Below are positions 9,601-17,750 of a stretch of 64,000 nucleotides of DNA, one piece after another. The stretch comes from Phanerodontia chrysosporium (lineage: Eukaryota; Basidiomycota; Agaricomycetes; Polyporales; Phanerochaetaceae): NCBI GenBank assembly GCA_001910725.1, contig MJGA01000007.1, positions 682,001 to 746,000 on the forward strand. The letters are read 5' to 3'. Numbering within the stretch: position 1 is the stretch's first letter; each line of letters starts with the position of its first letter. Position numbers and translations under genes: made by a program. The notes below the pieces were generated by a model. That model saw only the letters and a program-made list of their open reading frames with translations. It made no database searches and had not been told where the DNA came from.

Positions 9601-11326
9601 AGCTAGACAGCGCGCTGAGGAGTACCAACAATGGCGTGAGTCTATTCCCATCCCCAGCGATGACTCTTCATCGTCGCATGGTGGATCGGATGCAGATGTA
9701 GAGACAGATCCCGATCACCCCATGAGCGGCACGCTCTCGGGTTCTTATCGCGAACTGCTCATGCATGCCACGCAAGTTGACCCTCAGACCTACAAGGAAG
9801 CGATGTCTAGACCTGATGCGAAGCAGTGGGAGATTGCAATGCTTGAGGAATTGAAATCTCACGAGGAAAACAAGACTTGGATTCTGGTTACACGACCGCG
9901 TAATCGACGGATCGTGAAATGCAAATGGGTGTTTGTCATCAAGGCTGACGGCCGCTACAAAGCACGCCTCGTGGCCAAAGGATTCACTCAGGTACAGGGT
10001 ATAGACTTTCAGGAAACCTTCTCTCCCGTCGCACGATATGAAGCTATACGCTTCTTGCTCGCACATGCCGCACTCGAAAATTGGGAAATCGAGGCAATGG
10101 ATATAAAAACGGCCTTCCTGTATGGCGAGCTCGACGAGGAGATCTACATGGAACAACCAGAAGGTTTCGTGGAGAAGGGAAAGGAGCACATGGTGTGCAA
10201 GCTGCAGAAGGCAATCTACGGCCTGAAGCAAGCCTCTCGCACCTGGAATCAGAAGTTACACCAAACTCTGATAGGCATTGGTTTCGAACGTACCCGGTCA
10301 GATGCCGGGGTATACGTCTACGAGCAGAAGAAGGGCCACATGATCCTTATCGTCTACGTCGACGATCTGCTCCCAATGGGTCCGAGCAAATCTGAGATTG
10401 ATCGCGTCAAGAAGGTTCTCGCAGACAAATTCCAAATGCGGGACCTCGGCCCGGCGGACACCTTCCTGGGCATGCGCATCACTCGTGATCGCTCGAAGCG
10501 GCAACTGGAACTGGATCAGCAGAACTACATCGAGCAGGTCCTCACACGCTTCCAGATGCACAATGCAAAGCCGCAAAAAACCCCACTGCCTGAAGGGTTA
10601 CACCTCGAGAAGGCAGAAGATGGCTACAAGGCCAACGCGACGCTACTACATCAGTACCAGACCATGATCGGTAGCTTGATCTATTGCATGATCGGGTCAC
10701 GGCCCGACATAGCATACGCCGTCACTCGTCTCTCCCAGTACATGTCCAATCCCACACCCACGCACGTTGAGCATGCGAAACATGTCTTGCGATACCTCCG
10801 TGCGACAAATGACTTCCGCATCCGTTTCCAGGGTTCCGGTCAATCGGGCCTGATTGGTTATTCGGATGCAGACTGGGGTGAGAATCGAGATAACCGACGA
10901 TCGACTACTGGCTACACGTTCCTCATGGCTGATGCCGCTGTCACATGGGTTTCCCGGATGCAGCGGACCGTAGCACGCTCCTCGACTGAAGCCGAATACA
11001 TGGCGCTTTCTGACGCATGTTCGGAGGTTGCCTGGCTGACGTCACTCCAACGCGAGATCGGATTCCCACAGAAGGGTCCGGTGCCCATGGTTTCAGACAA
11101 CCAAGGCGGAATTTTCCTCGCTATCAATCCCGCGCATGATCGTCGCCTCAAGCATGTGGACATTCGATATCACTTCATCCGCGAGTTCGTAGAGGACAAA
11201 CGCGTCGAGATAGTGTACATCTCCACCGACGACATGATCGCCGACATTCTCACCAAGCCGCTAGGTGCGAAGAAGCACGAGAAGTTCCGAAAGGCTCTCG
11301 GCCTCGTATCTTCCAAGGACTTGTAA
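6668..11326 (+). CDS. copia Gag-Pol polyprotein (1552 aa)
   Basis: A single open frame. Gag begins with a UBN2/DUF4219-like region (MLDGTNYKKWAAAIRAFL). A zinc knuckle at about residue 230 reads CEKCGRNNHTTEQH, with His in place of the usual last Cys. The aspartic protease site is DSG (about 328). The integrase has an HHCC zinc site (WHERFGH...CEGCELGK) and a D-D-E triad in HMDLV (about 541), SDRGGEF (about 604) and GRAERW (about 640). A Pro/Arg-rich linker precedes reverse transcriptase with YVDDL (about 1229). RNase H follows (YSDADW, SSTEAEYMAL, then VSDNQGG). All catalytic motifs are present with no stops, so the element looks autonomous. The stop codon lies 11 bp before the 3' LTR. Confidence 0.97.
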   Translation: MSSSSSDPFKASASSIPMLDGTNYKKWAAAIRAFLRYSGCWALIEGYTAPTADTPAPGVSRPADSDATGQAAWDEKNQKAMGVIEMYTKENLKHLIEDKRTALDMWNTLKSEYEKPGAVGAFVAFQALFNAQLVDTSPLGPQLDALHEAASQVTLAGIEIKDQLLALLMVNCLPKSYQTLASTILAVHKDVKDLKPSDVKPKIVEEESRRIANRTQISRVSSAPKKQTKPCEKCGRNNHTTEQHWDKKPSTGTGNSGNGNGNNQQGQQQGQGGKRRGKGKGNSNGQNTAQITVAPLEIVNVPDMAKSSEESISVSLYANGVIGASTDWMVDSGCTAHVTNQKSDFISYTEFRTPGAAHTAGKRQTIPILGAGTVILHHRTDDGHKRYLLLTEVLYVPDANMRFFAPRIPVLRGHHWVIKGSRMTLMGDNGGKETVLASAHLRELEGLYFIRANILHSPPLPRKDTPFVVAAIEPFDLWHERFGHAGKKAIEHLPGNVKGVPKKLKAPADSSPCEGCELGKSRRDPFPPSDSRAEHPLDLVHMDLVEYPSLSIDGYKYAMTTLDDHSSFGVAWYLKRKSDALSCFKRYKAWAETQTERKLKCIRSDRGGEFFSRDFDEFLAEHGIERQQSVARSPQQNGRAERWQQTIANKAEAMRHHAGLSSGFWKLASEAAVHIYNRQPLRRLKWKPPITAWDGTVPDVSYFRVFGCKAYVHIHKDARQNKLQPKAKVMVFVGYEPGSKGYRFWDKSSRSIVVSRDVTFDEKSFPNKEPQASQADEPDDAAPPFRNPTPEPDIDPEQDLPDVLPDKAPHPRPDNALSDSDSDLEDLYQDPPPKPQPQQHPPEPVPRAEPQPPPVQPRYPRYPSPPRMARRRQRSSPSPERAQQRRGHSSPRRELRRPDTPENREEHRRAREWLRDHGPFQPQAPAPPPPEPVPDHPYQRPRRQNAGQRRVPDNSYGDVPPTEAWRQQERDIRRDQREARQRAEEYQQWRESIPIPSDDSSSSHGGSDADVETDPDHPMSGTLSGSYRELLMHATQVDPQTYKEAMSRPDAKQWEIAMLEELKSHEENKTWILVTRPRNRRIVKCKWVFVIKADGRYKARLVAKGFTQVQGIDFQETFSPVARYEAIRFLLAHAALENWEIEAMDIKTAFLYGELDEEIYMEQPEGFVEKGKEHMVCKLQKAIYGLKQASRTWNQKLHQTLIGIGFERTRSDAGVYVYEQKKGHMILIVYVDDLLPMGPSKSEIDRVKKVLADKFQMRDLGPADTFLGMRITRDRSKRQLELDQQNYIEQVLTRFQMHNAKPQKTPLPEGLHLEKAEDGYKANATLLHQYQTMIGSLIYCMIGSRPDIAYAVTRLSQYMSNPTPTHVEHAKHVLRYLRATNDFRIRFQGSGQSGLIGYSDADWGENRDNRRSTTGYTFLMADAAVTWVSRMQRTVARSSTEAEYMALSDACSEVAWLTSLQREIGFPQKGPVPMVSDNQGGIFLAINPAHDRRLKHVDIRYHFIREFVEDKRVEIVYISTDDMIADILTKPLGAKKHEKFRKALGLVSSKDL

Positions 11327-11337
11327 ACGAGTGGGAG
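11327..11337 (+). promoter_or_regulatory. copia polypurine tract
   Basis: The purine-rich segment CGAGTGGGAG abuts the 3' LTR and would prime plus-strand DNA synthesis. It is short and begins right after the Gag-Pol stop codon. Confidence 0.6.
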
Positions 11338-11627
11338 TGTCAGATCTTGGGCGTTTACCGTCCTGATATGGTAGGGCGCATCAGCGCCACCAAGCCCCAG
11401 CGTTCCGCATATAGACACCTCTCTCGTAGCACTGTAGTACATGTGTCAGCACCTCGAATATATGGCCATTATGCTCACTAATATGCAGTAGAATTATTCA
11501 TCATCTTGTAAAGACGATGACTGTGTATTCTGGTCCAGTAAACCCGCTTACATACAGTAGTCCTAGACATGTATATATACCGGCTCTGTAGCACCAGAAT
11601 AAATCAGTTCAGAGTACATTCTTCACA
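11338..11627 (+). repeat. copia 3' LTR (290 bp)
   Basis: Same sequence as the 5' LTR apart from one extra C (CCCC near 11394-11398). It is followed by the ACCTG target duplication at 11628-11632. Confidence 0.95.
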
Positions 11628-11632
11628 ACCTG

Positions 11633-13041
11633 GTGCGGATACAGCGAGACCCATATGGCGGCGTGCAGTGCTTCGACTGCGAGTACGACGGATGGGTCAC
11701 CCAGCGGGTCGATTCTGTCATCAAGCTCATGAAGGATGAGTCCACTGTTCACCTCCTATCCCCGGGGAAGCACGCACCCGAGGAGTTTGGCACAATGCGA
11801 CTTGCTCTTCCAGAACCCGGTCCATTTGGGTCCAAACGCTCCATAGCCCGAGCCAAGGAGCAGCGCGCTCTCGAGCGACAGGCTGCGATGGCCGGTCTAC
11901 CGAGCCCCCGGAGCTTCGCGTCTTCGTCCGCGACCGGCCCTCCGAGTTCACCTATGCCGTCCTCGTCCCTGCCGTCGTCTGCGTTGTCCACACCGATACT
12001 CGCATCCCAAACCTTCAATAAAGGTAAAGGTGAGTGTGACTGCCATCTGCCGCAAACAGGTAGCTGACCAGTTACACCACAGGCAAGGTGGTTGACTTCA
12101 GGTCCCGTATATTCGCAGCGCCACCTACTGCTGGAGACAAAGGTGAGCACACTATTCAGGGCGTGCATACCAGTGAATTGAACAATTGAGCTACAGGCAA
12201 AGGGGTCGCCTTCCGGCCCCAGGCGTTCGTACCTCCCCCAACTGACGTGCAGCACCAGGGTGAGTACACCGTTTCCTGCTCGCCACCCGCGGGCTCACCT
12301 GCGGTCCAAGCGAGCAATGCGACTGTCAAGCAGGAGCCGGTCGACGCTACTGCAACAATAGGTGACGCAGATCCCGCCGCACGAGCCAACGACGCCCTCG
12401 CTCTCGAGGTCGGCTTGATTCCGAGCTGGAGGGCCACAGGTCCGGGAGCACGCCAGCGAGCCGGATCCGGACTCGACGATTTCTACGAGAAATGTGCCAT
12501 GTTAGACATGGGCCTCGATCCGTTCGCCTCCTCACCCATCTCGATATCTACGAGCTCACCTGTACCGTCCGACCACTCGTCGGACATCGAGATCCTTGAC
12601 GGCCCTCCGACTCCAGTCATCCGAGCCAAGCGCGAGCCAGATCCTGCGCTGAGTGTCCCGGCCCCCAGTACTAGCATCAGTGACGGCTCGCACGTCGCCG
12701 CACGCGAGGGCTTCCCAGACAGCTTTCACGTCTATGACCACGCGGAGCTGTTCGACCGTTATTGGCTGCGAAAGCACTTCCAGCACGGCGTTCATTACGA
12801 GGCTTTCAAGCGCATCTTCGGCTTCGACTTCCCGCAGAAGGGTGGGCGCAATGGCTGGTCGAAGTTCTACGAGCACAAGCAGTTCTTTCACGCCATCCCG
12901 CGCGAGATTATCGATGAGTTCGCCGCCCACGGATGCTCGGACGAGGGACTCTGGTCCAACCTCATCTCGACGCTAATCGACCGCGACCTCTATGACGAGA
13001 TCTCGGCACAGGCAAAGACACGCAACCGCACTAAGCAATAG
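11633..13041 (+). pseudogene. KDZ passenger gene A, 3' part
   Basis: Exons 11633-12029, 12083-12142 and 12197-13041, continuing in phase from 5462 once copia is removed (DGPLLDL joined to VRIQRDPYGG). The first exon has a CFDC pair. A Ser/Pro-rich linker follows, and the 60-nt micro-exon encodes a unit like the start of the next exon (GKVVDFRSRIFAAPPT versus GKGVAFRPQAFVPPPT). The C-terminal 110 residues are compact and charged (LFDRYWLRKHFQHGVHYEAFKRIFGFDFPQ...GWSKFYEHKQFF) and look like a folded domain, perhaps DNA-binding. Family not recognised. Without its 5' exons this half is probably not expressed as a functional protein, although the LTR could drive read-through transcripts. Confidence 0.65.
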
Positions 13042-13218
13042 GTGAGCTCTCCTGGTATGATATCATGTCGTAGGTCACTCACCTTCTATTCCCTTGCCAG
13101 CTGCCAGCTTGTCCGTTCGTTACCATTCTACGTCCCTCGTTTACATTTGTCACGAAAGTCTTGATTTGTATCGTACAATGTGCAGAATATTTTGTGTTAT
13201 ACATAATCGCAATGTGAA

Positions 13219-16069
13219 TTATTCCAGCAGTTTCATGGACGCGCTCTCGAGATTCGTGAAGAAAACCCGCTGCGAGGTGACTTCTGAACGCAAGGCCTTA
13301 CGCCAGCCCGAAGCATTCTTGAGCTCGAGGTCCGCGATGTTGCCTTCACGGGCCGCTTTCTCGAGCTTGTCGCGACGATGAACATACCATTCTTCGTTCT
13401 GGCGTGTCCAGTAACCGACGTTCATGCCGCTGTCCTTCCAGGTAGAGTCCTTCGGCCACCACGAACTCTCTGACGCGTCTGAAAGGCCGGAGTCTGATAC
13501 TGGTCAACGGGAAATCATGATTGGCAGAACGATTTGATTACATACCGTTGTAGACGCGGTACACGCCGCAGATGCAGTTCATGTCGTCCTCGGACAACGA
13601 GCAGGCCTCGTACGCGACATTCCCTACCGTGTACGACTTAACCTGACCGCAATCCTTAGGGTCTAGCAGCACACGGCCGGGGTCCAGCTCCTCGTAAGCC
13701 AAGCGCCACACGATTCCACCTCTTGCCAGTGCCGCCACAGCGTGCGGAAGGGTCAGGGTTGCCCGACGCCGCGCAAGATAAATTTTGTAGTCCGCGGCAC
13801 GCGGTTTGTAACCGATCTCGCGGAAGCCGAGCCCACTCCATCCCCCGATCGGCACGAGAGGTAAGGTGGCGCTCGCTGAGGGCGCGGCACGGTGCCAGAG
13901 CACGAGGAAGGGGATGCCGCGCTGCACTAGCTCAGCAACAATGTCCTCACGGGCTGCACCCCACTGCCTCCGGACGATTTCGAGTGCGGATACCGGGCTC
14001 TCCACAGCCAGAGTCCAAGCTGGAGGGGCCACAGAGCCCTGAGGCGCGGTGCCTATGAAGTAAATAGGCCTGAGGACGCGAGGACGTTCGCTCTCGCTCA
14101 TGCCGCTCACTCGACAAACGATTGTCCTCGCTGCTTGTCCGAGGGCGGCATGTCGGGGATTACTTGCTGCAACGTCCCAAAAATGCGGAGGCGTCCAACC
14201 AGGGTCACCAGCCTTGAGAACCGACTTGACAAAATCGACGACGACGGGCAGCTCTTTGCCTGTAAACGATCCGGAGTGCCAAAACTCGGAGAGGACTCGC
14301 AGAGCAAACTTCCTGTCCTTCTCTGTCTGCTCTGTGAAGGAATTGTACGGGAACTGAGGCCACAACCCGTAGCGACACTGAAGAATGAGGAGGAAGTCGT
14401 CGACGATGACAGCCTGCGTCATGTTTCCGACGTCCTCCTCCTCATTGATGTCGCCGAGCAAGCGTTCCGTGACAGCACTGAGAGCCTCTTGTGCCTTCTC
14501 TCGTTGTTGGCGTCCTGGGCTGGGCCGATTACCCTGACGGCGCGTGGGGCTTTCTCCAGCTCTGGGGGACAAGGACCTGCTACGGGCGCGACCCGACCGC
14601 TCGGGAAGCCGGCCTCTCTCTGGGAGAGGAGAGGCCGAACGTCTGCGAGCACCCTCGAAATGCGCATCGTCATCGACGTAGTCCTCGTCGTCGTCCTCAC
14701 GGAAGATGGACTCTGGAGCGGCGATGTCCCATCCTTCGTAATCGTCGTCGACCTTCGTGCCCGGGTCGAGGAGCAATGAGACATCCCACTCATTGATGAC
14801 GCTGTTGTGATGTCGGTGCTCTGGCTTAGTGTCCTTCCAGAGATCCTTGTACTTCTTGGGCCCAACGAACTGTCGCAGCCAGTAGCCGTGAACCTTGACC
14901 CAGTGAAATACCACAGCGCCCTTCTTCGTAGGGTATGGCTTCGCCCGTTCGACCGCCTCCCTCTCGAGTCGCTTCTTCTTCGCCTCCGGAGTTTCCTGTG
15001 CGATGACGCGAGCGGCCAAATCATCAAAACGCTTGATGAACTCGTGTAGAGTCTCTCCCCGCCGCTGACGCGACCCATGGTAAGGTTGGGGAGCCTTGGG
15101 GTCAACAGGCCGATCCGCGAGCTGCTGCATTGGCGGATCCGATGTCCAGCCCTGCGCAGGACTTGGGGGCGAAAACCAGGCGGAAGCAGACTCCTTCAAC
15201 GCACTCTCGCGTTCCTTCCCTTTCGAAGCCACCGTTTTCTCTATTTCGACTCGGAGAGGGGCATACATCTCGCGCGCAAACTGATGTTGCCGACACCACG
15301 TCTCTGGGTTTGCCCCGAAGTAGAACCACATCGGCACATTAGCACCGCAGCGCTCTTGGATCTTGCGACACTCGTCCAGCCACTGAGGTAGCCGTGGCAC
15401 CGCAAGATCAACAAAGCAGCCGATGCGCCGCCTCTGGCCTACGTGGAGGCCGATCCAGGAGGTGCCCAAAGCATCGACAGAGGCTTGGTCCATGTGGCCC
15501 AGTTTTGGTAGCTCTCGGAACCACTGGCCATGCTGGCCTGCTGGGACGACGTGGTGCAGGACGCAGAGCTCGTAACTCAGCAGTGCCGCGAGTGGGAGGA
15601 ACGCCGCGCGCGCAAAACCAACCGCGCTCTTAGCAGCCTTGCGAGTGGCGTATTTCTCACTAAAACCGTACGAAGACGGTCTGCGAGGCTCAGTTATGCC
15701 GAGGGGATATGTCAGCCGCGACCACCGGGCGAGGACGCTGCGAGAACGGACGAGGAAGAACTCCAGCTCACTCCACGCGTGGCAGACCGATTCAGGCAGG
15801 CCGTAAAGCGTACGGTTGTCAACGGTCTGTGACACCACTTGGGACCGGTGAGGCTGGAGGCGTGACAGCACGCAGTCGTCATAGGGCTCAGTCTCCGGGA
15901 TGAACATCGTATAGAAATGACTGTCGGTTGCCCATCGCAGCCGTGAGGCATCGTAAGGGGTGCGAAGGTAGTCGACACGGTCAGGGAACGGGGGCAGGAA
16001 ATCCGCTGAGGGCGATATGACGACCTCGTACGGAGCCTCCTTGCCCGTCACCCAAAACTTTTGCGACAT
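13219..16069 (-). CDS. KDZ passenger gene B, large hypothetical protein (934 aa)
   Basis: Two exons, 16069-13546 and 13499-13219, with a 46-nt GT-AG intron; the spliced frame is exact (2805 nt). No signal peptide or membrane segment is evident. The N-terminal 260 residues look globular (KFWVTGKEAPYEVVISPSADF). The middle carries a Lys/Glu-rich stretch and a long acidic-to-basic disordered linker (DDDEDYVDDD, then RSASPLPERGRLPERSGRARSRS). The C-terminal region contains ALARGGIVWRLAYE, and the last exon has WWPKDSTWKDSGMNVGYWT. These last two motifs resemble an expanded, uncharacterised Agaricomycete protein family, recognised from memory. It is intact inside the transposon, so it may act in the element's life cycle or be a captured host gene. 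No catalytic motif identified. Confidence 0.75.
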
Positions 16070-16226
16070 ATCTCTTAATATCGCCAGTCGTCAGATGTAA
16101 GTAGAGCGAACGAGGCAAACGAGACTCACAATAGTGTGTTCGTCGGCTGCTAACCGAGCAATCCGTGGAAAGCTGCGAAGACTGAGCTAGGCAACAGTCG
16201 TCGAGGCCTTGAGCGTTGCTGAGAGC

Positions 16227-16775
16227 CTGTGATAGTCACAGATCCCAACGAGGGAGGCGGAACGAGAGGGAGCGAGGGCTTGAACGTCGCTGAGACCTGT
16301 GATAGTCACAGTCCTCGGCGAGCACGCGTCTGCAGGTCCGGGCGTTGCTGAGAGCCTGTGATAGTCACAGTTCCCAACGAGGAGGCGGCGCGAGAGAGAG
16401 CGAGGGCGTTGCTGAACAGATCCCAACGAGGAGGCGGTACGAGAGGGAGCGAGGACTTGAACGTCGCTGAGACCCGTGATAGTCACAGTCCCCAACGAGC
16501 ACGCGTCTGCAGGTCCGGGCGTTGCTGAGAGCCTGTGATAGTCACAGTTCCCAACGAGGAGGCGGAACGAGAGAGAGCGAGGGCTTGAACGTCGCTGAGA
16601 CCTGTGATAGTCACAGTCCTCGGCGAGAAACGTCTTCTGGGTTGGACGACCGAGCTAGGCAGCAGTCGTCGGAGGGTTGCTCTCTTGAGGGTCGCTGAGA
16701 GCCCGTGATAGTCACAGGTTCTCGGTGTAGCGTGAGGTCGAGGGAGGGTGGCCGAGTACCCGTGATAGTCACAGG
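16227..16775. repeat. palindrome array 1: CTGTGATAGTCACAG, about 8 copies
   Basis: The 15-bp perfect inverted repeat CTGTGA-TAG-TCACAG recurs near 16227, 16297, 16356, 16533 and 16602. CCGTGATAGTCACAG variants occur near 16473, 16703 and 16760. Spacing is mostly 57-70 bp within longer degenerate tandem units (GAGGCGG, GAGAGCGAGG, CGTTGCTGAGA). It lies about 160-700 bp upstream of passenger gene B and downstream of the transposase gene. ORFs predicted here are made of repeat and are not genes. Confidence 0.9.
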
Positions 16776-17059
16776 TCCACGGTGAGGGAGGGTGTTGAGG
16801 TGGCGGTGGAAGGAGGGAGGACGGCGCCGACGGTCGCGACAGAGCAACAGCGTGACAAAACGCGGGGAACTTGGCGTTACCGCAATGTTGTCACGCTCAC
16901 GAGGGCGGAGCGCTGAGCCTCGTGCGCTAAGGCAGTATTGCCACCGAGGGCGGGACGCCACAAGGGTCCTGTGATGGGCGCCGGCGGGATGTTCGCCTTC
17001 GCACTCCTCTCTCCTGCCCCCGTCTCCCGCTCTCCATCTCGACCCCACAGAACACTGCG

Positions 17060-17662
17060 AGTACGCTGCGAGACTATCTCGCAGGGTGCGCTGCGTTCTG
17101 AGCACTGCAGAGACTATCTCGCAGTGCTCATGTCGGGGCTCTGTGCAGACTATCTCGCAGGGCACCGCGTCGCGACGGCCGCTTCTCGCAACGTTCACCA
17201 CCCCGACGAAGCGCAACAAGGTGTCTCCTGCTGGTCCTCGACGGCTACACTCCTTCGCACTCCTCTCTCCTGCCCCCGTCTCCCGCCCTCCATCTCGACC
17301 CCAGCGTGCGCTGCGTTCTGAGCACTGCAGAGACTATCTCGCAGTGCTCATGCCGGGGCTCTGTGCAGACTATCTCGCAGGGCACCGCGTCGCGACGGCC
17401 GCTCCTCGCAACGTTCACCACCCCGACGAAGCGCAACAAGGTGTCTCCTGCTGGTCCTCGACGGCTACACCCTGCGTAGACTGTCTCGCAGGGTGCATCG
17501 CGTTGTGAACGCTGCAGAGACTATCTCGCAGCGCTCATGAATCGCGGCACCATATCCACCCACGTCTCCCGCGTGTTCGTTGGTCTGATCTCGGCCTCAC
17601 TCTGCGTAGACTGTCTCGCAGGATGTACTGCGTCGTGAATGCCGCAGAGACTATCTCGCAGC
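17060..17662. repeat. palindrome array 2: CTGCGAGACTATCTCGCAG, about 9 copies
   Basis: The best copy (about 17065-17084) is a perfect inverted repeat with 8-bp arms around CTA. Most others read CTGCAGAGACTATCTCGCAG or have GACTGTCTC at the centre. Read on the minus strand the core is GATAGTC, as in array 1, but with different arms (CTGCGA/TCGCAG instead of CTGT/ACAG). A unit of roughly 220-250 bp (about 16996-17246 and 17253-17470) is duplicated within it. Confidence 0.88.
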
Positions 17663-17750
17663 GTCCGTCACCACTATCCAATATCTTCACATTCGCTACA
17701 TCCCGACTCTATAAACATGGTGCGTACTGATATATATGTCAACAACGAGA

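Larger units (their letters stand above)
5463..11627 (+). mobile_element. intact Ty1/copia LTR retrotransposon
   Basis: 6,165 bp with TG...CA LTRs, a 5-bp target duplication, a primer-binding site, one uninterrupted Gag-Pol frame and a short purine-rich tract before the 3' LTR. The LTRs differ by one base in a C run, so the insertion is very young or the difference is an assembly error. It sits in codon register inside passenger gene A of the KDZ element and is therefore the younger of the two insertions. Confidence 0.96.

Noticed and set aside
11633..13041. TET/JBP dioxygenase, sometimes linked to KDZ elements
   Set aside because: I could not find the H-x-D and downstream His/Arg motifs of that family in gene A or gene B.
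16611..17219. 202-codon ORF on the minus strand and other ORFs across the arrays
   Set aside because: They are translations of repeat units; composition and overlap with the palindromes explain them.
16227..17662. CRISPR-like array
   Set aside because: Repeats are short palindromes inside degenerate tandem units with related spacers, in a eukaryotic transposon and without cas genes.
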